DNA from: Voacanga thouarsii
Lineage: Eukaryota; Streptophyta; Magnoliopsida; Gentianales; Apocynaceae
Assembly (NCBI GenBank): GCA_026120185.1
Contig: JANUWF010001821.1
Location: forward strand, 558,001 to 622,000
Length of the DNA: 64,000 bases
Direction: 5' to 3'
A program made the translations under genes and the position numbers. Positions 45,277-55,740 of this stretch are shown in pieces. Every line of letters starts with the position of its first letter. Position 1 is the first letter of the stretch. The notes below the pieces were generated by a model. It had not been told where the DNA came from. It saw only the letters and a list, made by a program, of their open reading frames with translations, and did no database searches.

Positions 45277-46520
45277 CTCAATCCTCATCATCATGATCAT
45301 TCCCATTATCATCCTCTGCATCATTGGCCTCATGGCTACCATTGCCTTCTTGAGTTCTCGAAAATCTTTGCATTCATTGCGTCCATTGTTGTTCTTGAGC
45401 ATCTTGCCTTCTAGTAAGGGCAGTCATGGATTTGCGCAGCTGTAGCAATATCTCCGTTTGGTTTTCCATGCCAACTCTCAAATGTTTTAATTAGCCTCGC
45501 ACCTCAACCTCAAAATCACCCCTAGATTTTGTTTAGGAACTACTGGCACGAACTCGAGGTGGTAGTGCAGGATGCTCTTCTTCTGCGAGTAGAAGTTCGA
45601 CTTGCCCCAGGTACTACACATCAAAAGGTTATAACAAACACCTTACCTCCGTACTATACTGATAACCACAACTAGTAAGTGTTTGCTCAGTAACCATATC
45701 ACGCTCCGTCGTGGTTTCAGTAAGCTCCCCCTCCAAGCTAATGTTGAAGGCTTCAAGAATTTTCATTATCATGAGGGGAAAGACAAAAGCTTTAGTAAAG
45801 AGGCGAGAATAGACCACATCCTGCAAGGATTGAATGATTAAAGGAGTAAGCGAGATGGGCTGAGTATGCATCATCTTATGGAAAATATACAAGTCAATAA
45901 CACGGGACTGATTGAACCTACAAGCTTTTGGACAAATATTATAAGCAAAGATATAGACCAAGGCACGTAAGTTTGCTTCAAGGTCATTGTTAGAGTAAAA
46001 ACCTACTTGTCCTATGGGACCTCTGCAATACAGTCTCAAGGCATCTCTACTATCACTTACTTTCCACTCAACATCCGACAATATCTTTTGGTTGTTGTGT
46101 TCTACAGCTAACTAAGGACCTTCATCATTTACACCGAGGATGGCAACTAGTCTCTCTCTCTATCTAGAAAGATGGGGGCGCCTTTTACTCTAGTCTCAAT
46201 GGTTTCAAGATGTTTAGTATGTTTTTGGACCATGTTTACATAAAACTCTTTTATCAGAATAGGGTAATAGGGACATTTTATCTGAACAATTGGTCCCTAC
46301 CCTAAGCGTCTAACTATGATGCCTAACTTGAGGGCACGGTCAATTGAGGGTGTGAATGTGCGGTTGACTATAATCTTCTTGGCTGCCCTCTTATATACCA
46401 CTCTTGGCATGATGGATCAATAAAATCAGCTAGGTGTAGGAACAATGGGTCTATGAAAGTAGGAGTAGAGGAAGATGAAGCTCTAGCCCGTTTAGATGAT
46501 TGACCCCTCTCTCTAGGCAT
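45277..46520 (-). pseudogene. Athila-type env-like ORF2 (copy 2)
   Basis: The minus-strand ATG at 46520 opens MPRERGQSSKRARASSSS. After several stops the reading gives VKGAPIFLDRERLVAILGVN and, in the open frame 45629-46081, SDSRDALRLYCRGPIGQVGF, FNQSRVIDLYIFHKMMH, QPISLTPLIIQSLQDVVYSR and FVFPLMIMKILEAFNISLEG. It continues with a Gln-rich, acidic C-terminus ending NDHDDED-stop at about 45277. Colinear with copy 1 ORF2 (26809-28016) and nearly the same length (1244 compared with 1208 bp). Resembles the 'putative plant transposon protein' domain, function unknown. Broken by at least three stops. Confidence 0.7.
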
Positions 46521-47608
46521 GATGAAAAGATACAAGGATGGCTAATCAAGAAGATGACTAAGTTACCACCGTAATGTCACAACAACACTCAATAGAATCA
46601 AACCACCACAACACAACTTCACACATAATCCCACACTCCACAATGTTTAGTCAATCCAAAACAACCACAATCCACAACAGCAATTAACCCAACCTCCTTT
46701 CAAAACCTACAAGAACAATAATAGAATGTCATAATATAAACCATAACATGGTTCCTAATGACTTGACAACCGAATTATAGCATGAAAAACATATCTATAT
46801 CCCAAGTCAACAATAAAAGTTATGCACATTATCCAATCATCATGAATGCCTCAACAAAACAATTGCCATAACCAAGAGTATACCACCTATGATCATACCA
46901 TGAACATGTAGTTGTAAAAATAATCCATGCATTATTCATGCTATTCTAGTCATAATAATTCCGTGAAGAGAATCCAATTCAACCATCACACCCAATATAT
47001 GTAATTTTCGGCCAAAACTATGCCTAAAAAGAGGAAAATTCCAATTGCAAGAATTTAACTGTAAGAATGCAAGAAAAATCATACCTTTGTGTTCTACAAT
47101 GCATTGGCAAGAAAAAGATACAACCTTTTTTTGATGAAATCCTTACTTGATAGGAGGAATTTGAAAGTGAGTTTTTGAAGAAAAAGTTGAGATTTTTTAA
47201 ATTTTGTTCTGTAGATTCAACAAAAAACAAGAGGATTTTGTGTTGGATTGATGTTTTTGAAGGTAAAAATGGAACCGGTGGTGTTTAGGGGTGTATAAAC
47301 GGCATTGGGTTGTGAGAAAAATTGAGAGAAGTTGATTGATTTGAAAACAAAGTGGCTAAATTGGCCACTTAAATTTTGCTTCTTGACAAGAGCTGGCGCC
47401 AGCTCTATGCGGCCGGGCCGGTGCCGACCCTACTTTGGGCTGAATTATTATTTTTATATATAAATAGATATGGAAATTTGGAAAATGGAAACTATGAAAT
47501 TATGAAAAAAATATCATAAAAATATTAAATAAAAAACACATGAGGATAAATGAAGCACACAAGAAGTAAATAGATGTCCCCAAAGTAAAAATAATAAATC
47601 AATTATAA
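46521..47608 (-). other. Non-coding gag-ORF2 spacer (copy 2)
   Basis: 1088 bp, no frame with a family signature. A GC-rich palindromic patch at 47390-47440 (GAGCTGGCGCCAGCTC, then GGCCGGGCCGGTGCCGAC) parallels the patch in copy 1's spacer. The frame 47024-47230 is chance. Confidence 0.65.
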
Positions 47609-49000
47609 TCATTTCTTTCCACGGTCGAGATCACGTAGATTAGTCTCAATATTGCTCAAAAGGGATCCCACTTAAGATCTCCAAGGAGTTTGGCCAGTTG
47701 ACCAATTTGATTCTTGAGGTTGTGTATGGATGCCTCTAAGTTTCTTGCGGTTGCATTCATTCCTTGAAATCGTGTCTCCATACCACTTATCAATTGGGTA
47801 ACCAAATCCTCCAATGATGGCTTAGCCAGTGGGGCATTGTAAGGGAAGGGCGGTTGAGTCCTTTGAATACCAAAATTAGAATAAGCCTACCTAGGTTGGT
47901 TTTGATTGTTTCATGCAAAGTTAGGATGATTCCTCCAACCAGGACTGCAAGTGGTGCTATAGGGATTATTACCTTGTCGACCATTGCCCACAAACGCAGC
48001 TTGTTCTAATAATTCTTGTGATGACCCCATATTTTAGCACTCATGGTTAGGGTGCCCTTCCCCACAAAAGTCATAACTTACACTCATTACCTACCCTTAG
48101 GAAGAAGACATTACCAATTGATCTATCTTTTATGGCAGTGCCTCCACCTTAGCCTCCAAAGCCGCTATTGTATCCACCTTGTGTATGCCATGGACACAAG
48201 CTCTTGACCTTGAACTATCCCAAGCATAGTTGTTTATTTCCATATTTTTGATCAAATGAAATTCCTCCTATGGTGTTTTAGAATTAATGGAGCCTCCTGC
48301 AGATGCATCAACAAATTGTCCAGTAGCGAAGCTCAAACCACTATGAAAAAATTGCATTTGCATACCCAATTTGAATCTATGATGAGGACACTTTCTACAC
48401 ATCTCTTTAAACCTCTCCCAACACTCATAAAGATTCTTATATTCTAACCATTGGAAGACAAAAATATCAGTCCGAAGCTTGGATGTTCTAGCTGGGAGAA
48501 AATATTTTGTCAAAAATTTTTCAGCTAAAACATTCTAAGTAGTAATAGATCTGATTGGCAAAGATTTTAACTAAGATTTTTCTCTATCTCTCACAAAAAA
48601 AAAAAAAGGAAAAGCCTTAGTTTGATGGCATCCTCAGAAACACTATTCATTTTGAACGTGTCATAATTTTTAAAAAACTCACAAGGTGGGCATTAGGATC
48701 TTCCTCAGGTAGCGCATCAAATTGTACCATATTTTGGATCATTTGGATTATGTTGGGCTTTATTTCAAATTGTTAGCCTCTATCCTAGGTCTTGTAATAT
48801 TTGAGTCCGTACCCGAGATTGCAGGTTTAACAACATCATCCATAGTCCTCTTATTACCACCATTACCACCATTGTGGGGTTGATTGACCTCCATGTCTTT
48901 CCTTACCCTTTCGCTCACAACCTTTCTAACCTTTGTGAGGGTTCTTTCGATCTTAGGATCAAGATCTATGAGGTCGGCTTCAGATCATCGGGTAATACAC
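47609..49000 (-). pseudogene. Athila-type gag (copy 2)
   Basis: The minus reading begins LDPKIERTLTKVRKVVSERV (an Athila gag N-terminal signature), HNGGNGGNKRTMDD, DSNITRPRIEANN, KPNIIQM, LPEEDPNAHL. The frame 48268-48513 gives KLRTDIFVFQWLEYKNLYEC, RFKEMCRKCPHHRFKLGMQM, DASAGGSINSKTP. The knuckle is YDFCGEGHPNHEC (first Cys lost) near 48030-48075, followed by NPYSTTCSPGWRNHPNFA and the C-terminus LEASIHNLKNQIGQLAKLLG and RDLDRGKK-stop at 47609. Frameshifts and stops throughout. Its end matches the RDLWKR-stop of copy 1. Same family as the gag at 22655. Confidence 0.82.
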
Positions 49001-49254
49001 TAAAGGCAAGGAATACAGAAAACAGAAAATAGTAAGATTATAGAATTTGCAAGGTAGATAGTTAGTACATCTTCACACATTAAGTTAGAGAAATTACAAC
49101 AAGTAGGGACATTAAATTACAAATATACATGAAAATAAAAATATGGCATATATTCATACAAGGACTATATATACATATTTATATATTTATATATAGAAAT
49201 AAAAACATATAAACTTGGTTAAATCAACAAAATTCAAGCTTTCATGATATTGTT

Positions 49255-49280
49255 CCCCGACTACGGTGCTAAAAACTTAA
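49255..49280 (-). other. Athila-type primer-binding site (copy 2)
   Basis: The minus strand reads TTTTTAGCACCGTAGTCGGG then GAAC, comparable to TGGCGCCGTTGCCGGGGAAC. It follows the LTR end at 49281. Confidence 0.7.
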
Positions 49281-50821
49281 TGCATAAATTCCAGGTGTAT
49301 AAATATTATCAAATTTAAATCCATCCCTTAGTCAAGTTTTAATTAAAGCATTAATCCCAAAATACACATACGAGCAAGTATACTCATTGCAAGCATAGTA
49401 TTGGAAATTGACGAGTATCAATCCTCAAAGGAACAAGTATGTACTAATCACTTTTCATTCATTATTTAACTGACTAAATAAAGTGATAAGATAATGAAGA
49501 AAAACAAAGAAATATATACAATTTAAGGATGTAGAAATATGCAATTTAGACAACTATCTTATAAAACATGACAATGAACCATTTAGCAACTATCTCAATT
49601 AATTATCATCTTGACATCATAAAGGAATATAAAGTAAAGTTTAATTATTTCCCAAGTCATAAATTCACTTATATAGACTCCACTTCTTTTCCAATTCATA
49701 GAATCACTATCTCTTGATTAAATTAGCAGATTTCCCAATCAAACCAACATAACCAAAAGACGTATTAAACATAATTCCTCATAAACATAAAATTAGCTAA
49801 CAACCCTATACTTTAGGCAAAATTAACAATCTTTAATTACTTGGGTTTTTTTTTTTTTTTGTCGTAACTTTGTTTCCTAAGTCCATTAAGAAATAACAAA
49901 TATGAAACTTATATAAACTGCAAAGGTGGGGACAGACATTCTGTGAAGAAATGAATTGATAACAGATTATTGCTAAGAACTAAAAGTTGAGTTAGCATTA
50001 CCAGGCTTAGGGGAGTCTTATATTAAAACATTTTTTAGAGCTGGGAAGTATATATAAAAGTTTTGTAATTGGGAATTACCTTCACACAATGCCTTTTTTG
50101 AGAGAATGATAGAAAAGTGATCAAATAGCTAAATTAATACAAAAATCATAAATCTCAAAATGTTGTCAAATTACAATGAAAATATTAATTAGATCATTAT
50201 TCTAGAAAAAGAAAACAAAGGTAAAAGGAAGAACTCATAGATAAGCCTCATTCTTCTCCATTGAAGACTCTCTTAAACAATACTCCTTGATTTGATGAAT
50301 TGCTCCTTCAATGAATGATTCACTGATTTAATCCATGAATTTATACTTTTGTCTTGTGTTTTTCTTGTTTAAATAGGCTTCCAAGATGCTAAATTTGTTC
50401 CCTAAGAGTTTTGAGTTGAGTAGAGATTGGAACATACCAAAACTCTTGGGAAATTATCAAATTCGCTTAAAACTAGAAAGTTCGACAACATGGACCAGAG
50501 TGGAGCCAGCACCAGCTTGGAGGGTTTTGGTCGGCCCAAGCCGTGCTCTGTCGGTCTGGTCGTGCTCTGTTTTTCGTGTAAAAATTCTCCTATTTCTCCA
50601 GAATGGGGCCGGCGTCGGTTTTGTGGCTACGACCAATGCCGACTGTGCTCTGACGGCGATGGTTTTGTCGTTTTTTTAGTCATTTACTGTAATAAAATTC
50701 CAAAGCACCTTTCCAAGGGAAAAATATCAAATATAACGGAATGTGCCTAGTTATTTCAACAAATGTATCACAAAATTTCCTCAAATAACTAGAAAAATAT
50801 AGATGAATTTTGCCCCTATCA
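49281..50821 (-). mobile_element. 5' LTR of Athila-type copy 2, family E
   Basis: Left end TGCATAAATTCC, right end TTTGCCCCTATCA (minus TGATAGGGGCAAA). 1541 bp, colinear with 20431-21847. A GC-rich block with CCGGCGTCGG-type motifs lies at 50480-50660, and a TATA-like CCTATTTAAAC (minus) at about 50370-50380. Frames at 50386-50883 are chance in this DNA. Confidence 0.78.
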
Positions 50822-51511
50822 ATTCTACAATGGATGCTAATTGATCTCTTAAAGAACTTGTCATCCCCACCCTTAATGATCACCCTTTATGCATTATTTT
50901 TCCTTAAGTTACAACTAATTTTAATTTGCATTCTGGATTCATCTAATTCTTACCTTCTTTTTATGGTTTACCGAGGGAAGATCCACATAGGCATCTTAAG
51001 GAATTTCATATTGTATGCTGTAATATAAAATCGGATGGAATTCAAGACAAGGCCATTAAATTGCGTGCATTTTCATTTAGTTTGTACACTAGAGCTAAAG
51101 ATTGGTTATTTGACTTGCCACTGGTTCCATTAATAGTTAGTTGAATATGCGAAGGCTTTTATTTTTTTTTAAATAATATTAGCTTGCATCTAAGGTTGTA
51201 TCTATTAGGAAAGAAATATATGGCTTAAGGTAAGTGCATGGTGAGTCTTTATATGGTAATTGGGAAAGATTGAAAATATTTTGTGCTAGTTGTCCACATC
51301 ATCAAATCAATGAACAATTACTCATTTAAATTTTTATGAAGGTTTGGTTTCTCACGGTAGATCAATGATTGATGCATCTAGTGGTGGTGCCCTTGTGGAC
51401 AAAACCCCATAAGTTGCTAGGGATCTAATTTCTAATATGGCAAATAACACACAATCTTTTGGTACAAAGAATGACTCAATTAGGAAGGTAAGGGATGAAG
51501 GCATAGGAAAG

Positions 51512-53304
51512 TGGAAAAACACAGGGCACGCAGCGGAAGCGAACATAAAAAAAAATTGAAAAAACAAGAACAGGGATTCTAGGGCAGGGCCGGCGCCGGC
51601 TTCGGCTGCCCTAGCCGGCGCCGGTTACGCCTTGTCCAAATCCCAAGATTTTAAAATTTTTACCTCTCCTTCTAGTTCTCAAAGGTGGTTGGACCAGAAC
51701 GTGCGCAACCGGGGTAGGTGTGCTGGTAGAAGCCTCTGGTGCGATTCCTGCAAGCCTCCTACGCTACCTTTGCATGTATGTGAACGCTGAACTCTCGGTC
51801 TTCCAGTATATGGCCTGCTTAACTTCCGTTTGGTGAACAACTAACAGGCTAGGGAATTTTTCGGAGAGAGAGAGAGAGAGAGATGCCTGGCTATTCCACA
51901 GAGAAGAAGTCGTCTCTTTTGTGTGTCTGATTTTTTTTACAACAACGTTATTTCCAATCCTCCTGTTTAACCTAAATAAAAAACCCTAGGTTAAATTGGA
52001 CTGGGCCATTGGACTCTTAGTTTAACCTATTGGGCTTAATTAATTATTCTAGTTAGAACCAATTCAATGGCCCAACAAGTTATTAATTTTCCAGCCCAAA
52101 TAAACCAGTCCAATTAAATAAGCCTAAATCAGTTTAGTCCTAGGTTAATCCCTAATTATTCAAACTGGGCCAAAGCCCTGAATAATTAATTAACCCACCA
52201 AATTAATTTAACTAATTCTCTCTCCATGGACTTTTATTTTATTCTAGCCCAATAATTAAATCAGGATATTTAAATAAAATAAATTCCATTTAATTTAAGA
52301 TCACTTCCTTATCCCATATTTAATTAGGACTTACAGTCTATACTGGGGACCAAAAGACACACCGCCTTGGCTACTAAAATGACCAAAATACCCTTATTAT
52401 ATAAATAGCTGTATTTTGCATTTTAAATATTTCCTAATATTACCATAAGGAAATATTGACCCCAAGGATAGTGTTGCGTTAGCAAAGTCTCCGACCTACA
52501 AGTGTAATAACTAAAATACCCCTCTATACATCGCCGTACATTCAGAGAGGAAGAAGTGTACTAACACCTCTCTAAATGGCATCTATCATCCTTAGGCCTC
52601 TAGTCCAATGATCCACGATTTCCTAGATTGTTTCCACTTTCCAAGGGAGCTACCTTAAAGCAAACATCCAAGTCATATTTCCCAGGGCCCTGGATATTTT
52701 GATCATTCAGACAACCATAAGGAGTGATATACTATAGAAACTATCGTGTATAAGTTTGTCTTAACTAACTAGTCACACATACCCATCATGCAAGTATATT
52801 GGCTCTACGATAGAACCTCAACTATAGCATATCAAAGCATATGCTTCGTCAGACCACCAACTCATACTCAAGTCGTAGAGTACTAGTCCATACTGTACCG
52901 GTAGTAGTCTAGGTTTCTACCATATAGTACTTTTAGAAATCACTACTACAGGTTCTGTTCTATGTATTCGAAATACGTTTATGTCATTAAGTGAGTGGAC
53001 TATTCACTGGCTAAAGGTAAGCCATTCCCCATTTAGAATTCACAACATAATAACCTAGACATGATGAGATTCCTATTCTCATCAATCGGTTAAGAACAAA
53101 AGTTTATGTGTTAAGTAACCCGTGATCCATACCTTACTGTGAAAGACCTCCATTCACATGGATCACTTACTAAAACAAAATAGGTCTTTTTCAAATATAA
53201 TTGTGCATCAATAAATTGTAAATTCATAAATAATTTCTGAAAATAAATTCTTTTATTAAACCATTCGATTTTTACATCAGAAACCTAATCTAAGAGGGCA
53301 TACA
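51512..53304 (-). mobile_element. LTR-B inside Athila gag (copy 3)
   Basis: Right end GAGGGCATACA (minus TGTATGCCCTC), left end around TGGAAAAACAC (minus ...GTTTTTCCA). Over ~1.2 kb its reverse complement is colinear with 62871-64000. No internal sequence, so probably a solo LTR, but I could not match a 5-bp TSD (AAAG/TCTTC flanks) and the ends may be off by several bases. It carries a GC-rich palindromic block at 51583-51640 and a (GA)n tract near 51870-51892. Confidence 0.75.
51583..51640. repeat. GC-rich palindromic block GCCGGCGCCGGC
   Basis: GGCCGGCGCCGGC occurs, then GGCTGCCCTAGCCGGCGCCGGT; the two halves can also pair with each other (AGGGCAG...CTGCCCT). Very unlike the AT-rich surroundings and absent from the LTR-B copy at 9-11.6 kb. 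Confidence 0.8.
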
Positions 53305-53936
53305 TCTTCACAAGGGAAGTAAGTATAAATTCTCTAGAAGGCAAGGTTGATAAGTTAGCCACTTTGGTAGGAAAGATGATAAGTAACAACATACAAGTTA
53401 GGGCATGTAATATGTGCAATTCTCTTAATCACTCTAGTGAAGCATGTCCTAATCTTGGTGCTAATGAACAAGTCAATACTTTAGGGTTCTCAAATCAGCC
53501 CCCTATGAGGTACAATTCCTATTCCAACACTTACAATGAGGGGTAGTATAATCATCCAAACTTTAAATGGGGAAACTAAGGAGGTAAGTCACAAAACTTT
53601 GCAAACAATTCTTCCAATGCACCACCACCAAAAGATCACACCAATTGCATTACTTTAGAATACATGGTTAAGTCTCTTGCATCTAGTTCTCTAACTTTCC
53701 AAAAAGAGACTAAATCTAGCATCCAAAACTTAGAATGTTAAGTGGGACAATTGGCCACAGATATGGGTCAAATTAAGGCATAATTATTTAACAGGCTTCC
53801 TTCTCAACCTCTTAACCCTATGGATCTTTCTAATGCCTTAAATTTTCTAAGGGTAGGAGATTTTTTAGGAAGTTATGTCTTAAGGAAGGTTCCAATAGCT
53901 TAAGTATAAGGCTTAATTACATAATCTATTTATTTC

Positions 53937-54038
53937 TTTCCAATGCACCACTCATATTGTTTCTTTCTTATCTAGGTTTCATGAAATAGATGCAGCTATG
54001 TCGAGCAAATGACGTAAAACAAAAGTGCTTGTTGAGAG
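53937..54038 (+). pseudogene. Start of env-like ORF2 (copy 3), cut by LTR-A
   Basis: After the gag stop and a short pyrimidine-rich stretch ending TTTCTTTCTTATCTAG (a good splice-acceptor look), an ATG at 53998 opens MSSK-stop-RKTKVLVES, a short basic start comparable to the two other ORF2 copies. LTR-A begins at 54039 and the rest is not found. The gag-to-ORF2 gap here is only ~100 bp, again with no pol. Confidence 0.45.
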
Positions 54039-55519
54039 TGTAACACCCCACTACAAACGTACCCAAAAAGGGCGGGATGTCGCACGTCCAAAGAACTATA
54101 GGTCTTTATAATGAGGTAAAGACAGAAATTCTAAATAAATAAAAGAAATCCAATAACTTATTACAATTGTCTAAAAAACTTTTACAAATTCTACGTCAAT
54201 TCAGCCAACAGTTCTCAAAGGAAATACAAATAAATATCAAAGAGAATCTTCAGTCTCTAGAGGCGTCCAACCTCCTCAAAGCGGTTAAATACTGAAAACA
54301 TGATACAGCAGGTGTGAGAATTTTATCTCAGTAAGTCCTGTGTATACTCTTGTGCAATTTGAAGTGATTTCATGTGTGCACAGTTTATAAATAATTTTAG
54401 AAAAATGTTTGCAAGTCTCAAGTTAATTTCTCAGAGTAAAAAGTAGTGTTTTCCATTGTCACACATTGTACAAAAAATATATATATAGATAACCACTCTG
54501 AAAATGGTTATGGTACTATACATTATGCACAATAACAAGAGAACGGTTAGGATGCCACACATTATGTATCATGATAAGAGAACAATTAGGATGTTACACA
54601 TTGTGCATGATGATACTATTAGTAACTCAGTCATGCAATCAAATTACACGGTGGAATAAAACCTGGGAAACAACACAACAAATCACTTATATATGATATA
54701 CAGATCAAATAAAAAGGTAAGAAAATTTATCTTTGGTGTCGCTTGTGTAAATTAAAATTTTCTTGCAGTTTGATCGGTGTGGCACAATCCAGCAATCCCA
54801 ACGAAGTCTGTTTGGTCACAACCACTACAAATTAAGTTTAGGTTTGCCTCCAATAGTATCTACACAAGGACTGAATCTCAAGAGCTGTCTTAATCTAATG
54901 CTAGCAAGATAAGGTGCGGCGGCTACAGTATTAGAGAAGAAGAAGATCACAGAAGAAATAATTTCTTTTTTTAATTTATTTTATGTGTGCTAAGTGTTTT
55001 AAAAACAACACAGTCGAAAACTGCGGCATGTGTATCTCTATATACATATACGTATAGTTTCCAAATTCCTAAAGAAATAGGAATTCCTTAATTATAATTA
55101 GAACTCATAAGTTCTAATAATTATAATTTGTCCCATAAATTATAACTAATTATAATTTGATCACAACAACTTCTTCTTCTCACAATTAACAATATAATGT
55201 TATCAATTGACATCTTGAGTTCTTAATCCTCTATTGTGTGTGACCTATTAGATTTCCTAGTCTATTGGTAGCAAAATACGAATTAATCCCAATAGTTTTA
55301 GGATTAGTAATCCTTAATAATTAGAATTAACTTATTAATTCTAATTATAATTGATTTATGATGAGGGCTAAATTCATCTATATTTTTCTAATTATTTGAG
55401 ATTCTTTTGTGATACTTTTGATGTAATAACTAGGCAAATTCCTTCATATTTGATATTTTTCTTGTAATTGAGTAGATTTCGAGCAAAAAGTGAAAGATTC
55501 CAGATTGTACCTGGCACCA

Positions 55520-55566
55520 GGTCTTTTCTGGAAAAGAGTTATTTTTAGTAAAAACCAGAAAAGACC
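55520..55566. repeat. 12-bp inverted repeat (hairpin) upstream of the TATA box
   Basis: GGTCTTTTCTGG at 55520-55531 and CCAGAAAAGACC at 55555-55566 are exact reverse complements with a 23-base loop. Nearby are CCTGGCACCAGG and GGGTCGAAGTGACCC. Confidence 0.88.
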
Positions 55567-55730
55567 CGGCGTCAGGTGGGTCGAAGTGACCCGATGCCAA
55601 GTCCACTCTGTGCAAAGGCGGTGAATTTTCCTTTTCAGATCAGATTTTGATAATTTCAATTTGATTCTTTTGGGAACTTTTTCAACTACAGAAAAGGACT
55701 CTTGTAGGTACCTTTTGGTAATTAGAACTC

Positions 55731-55740
55731 CTATAAATAC
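55731..55740 (+). promoter_or_regulatory. TATA box of LTR-E copy 3
   Basis: CTATAAATAC, about 165 bp downstream of the hairpin, followed by an A-rich leader. Confidence 0.55.

Larger units (their letters stand above)
44791..50821 (-). mobile_element. Athila-type element without pol (copy 2)
   Basis: Minus-strand order: LTR-E 49281-50821, primer site near 49255-49278, gag 47609-49000, 1088-bp spacer, ORF2 45277-46520, 3' motif near 44918-44970. The 3' end is cut at 44790 by the SIRE LTR. As in copy 1, no pol domain lies between gag and ORF2. Gag and ORF2 are of the same family as copy 1. Confidence 0.75.
50822..53936 (+). pseudogene. Athila-type gag (copy 3), split by LTR-B
   Basis: Plus-strand gag without its N-terminus: FYGLPREDPHRHLKEFHIVC near 50955-51015, DGIQDKAIKLRAFSFSLYTR, AKDWLFDLPLVPL (to ~51135), NWERLKIFCASCPHHQINEQ, DASSGGALVDKTP, ISNMANNTQSFGTKNDSIRK to about 51490. 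LTR-B follows. It resumes as REVSINSLEGKVDKLATLVG, IQVRACNMCNSLNHSSEACP (knuckle C-x2-C-x4-H-x4-C intact, 53400-53450), RYNSYSNTYNEG, NHPNFKWGN, and ends LPSQPLNPMDLSNALNFLRV and a stop at about 53900. A different subfamily from copies 1 and 2. Broken by stops and shifts. Confidence 0.8.

Noticed and set aside
51490..53310. 5-bp TSD for the LTR-B in Athila gag
   Set aside because: Candidate flanks (GAAAG / TCTTC, GCATA / ACATC) do not match; borders left approximate.
53937..53997. A spliced intron ahead of ORF2 in Athila copy 3
   Set aside because: The acceptor-like TTTCTTATCTAG is suggestive, but no donor could be fixed and the other two copies do not show an equivalent.
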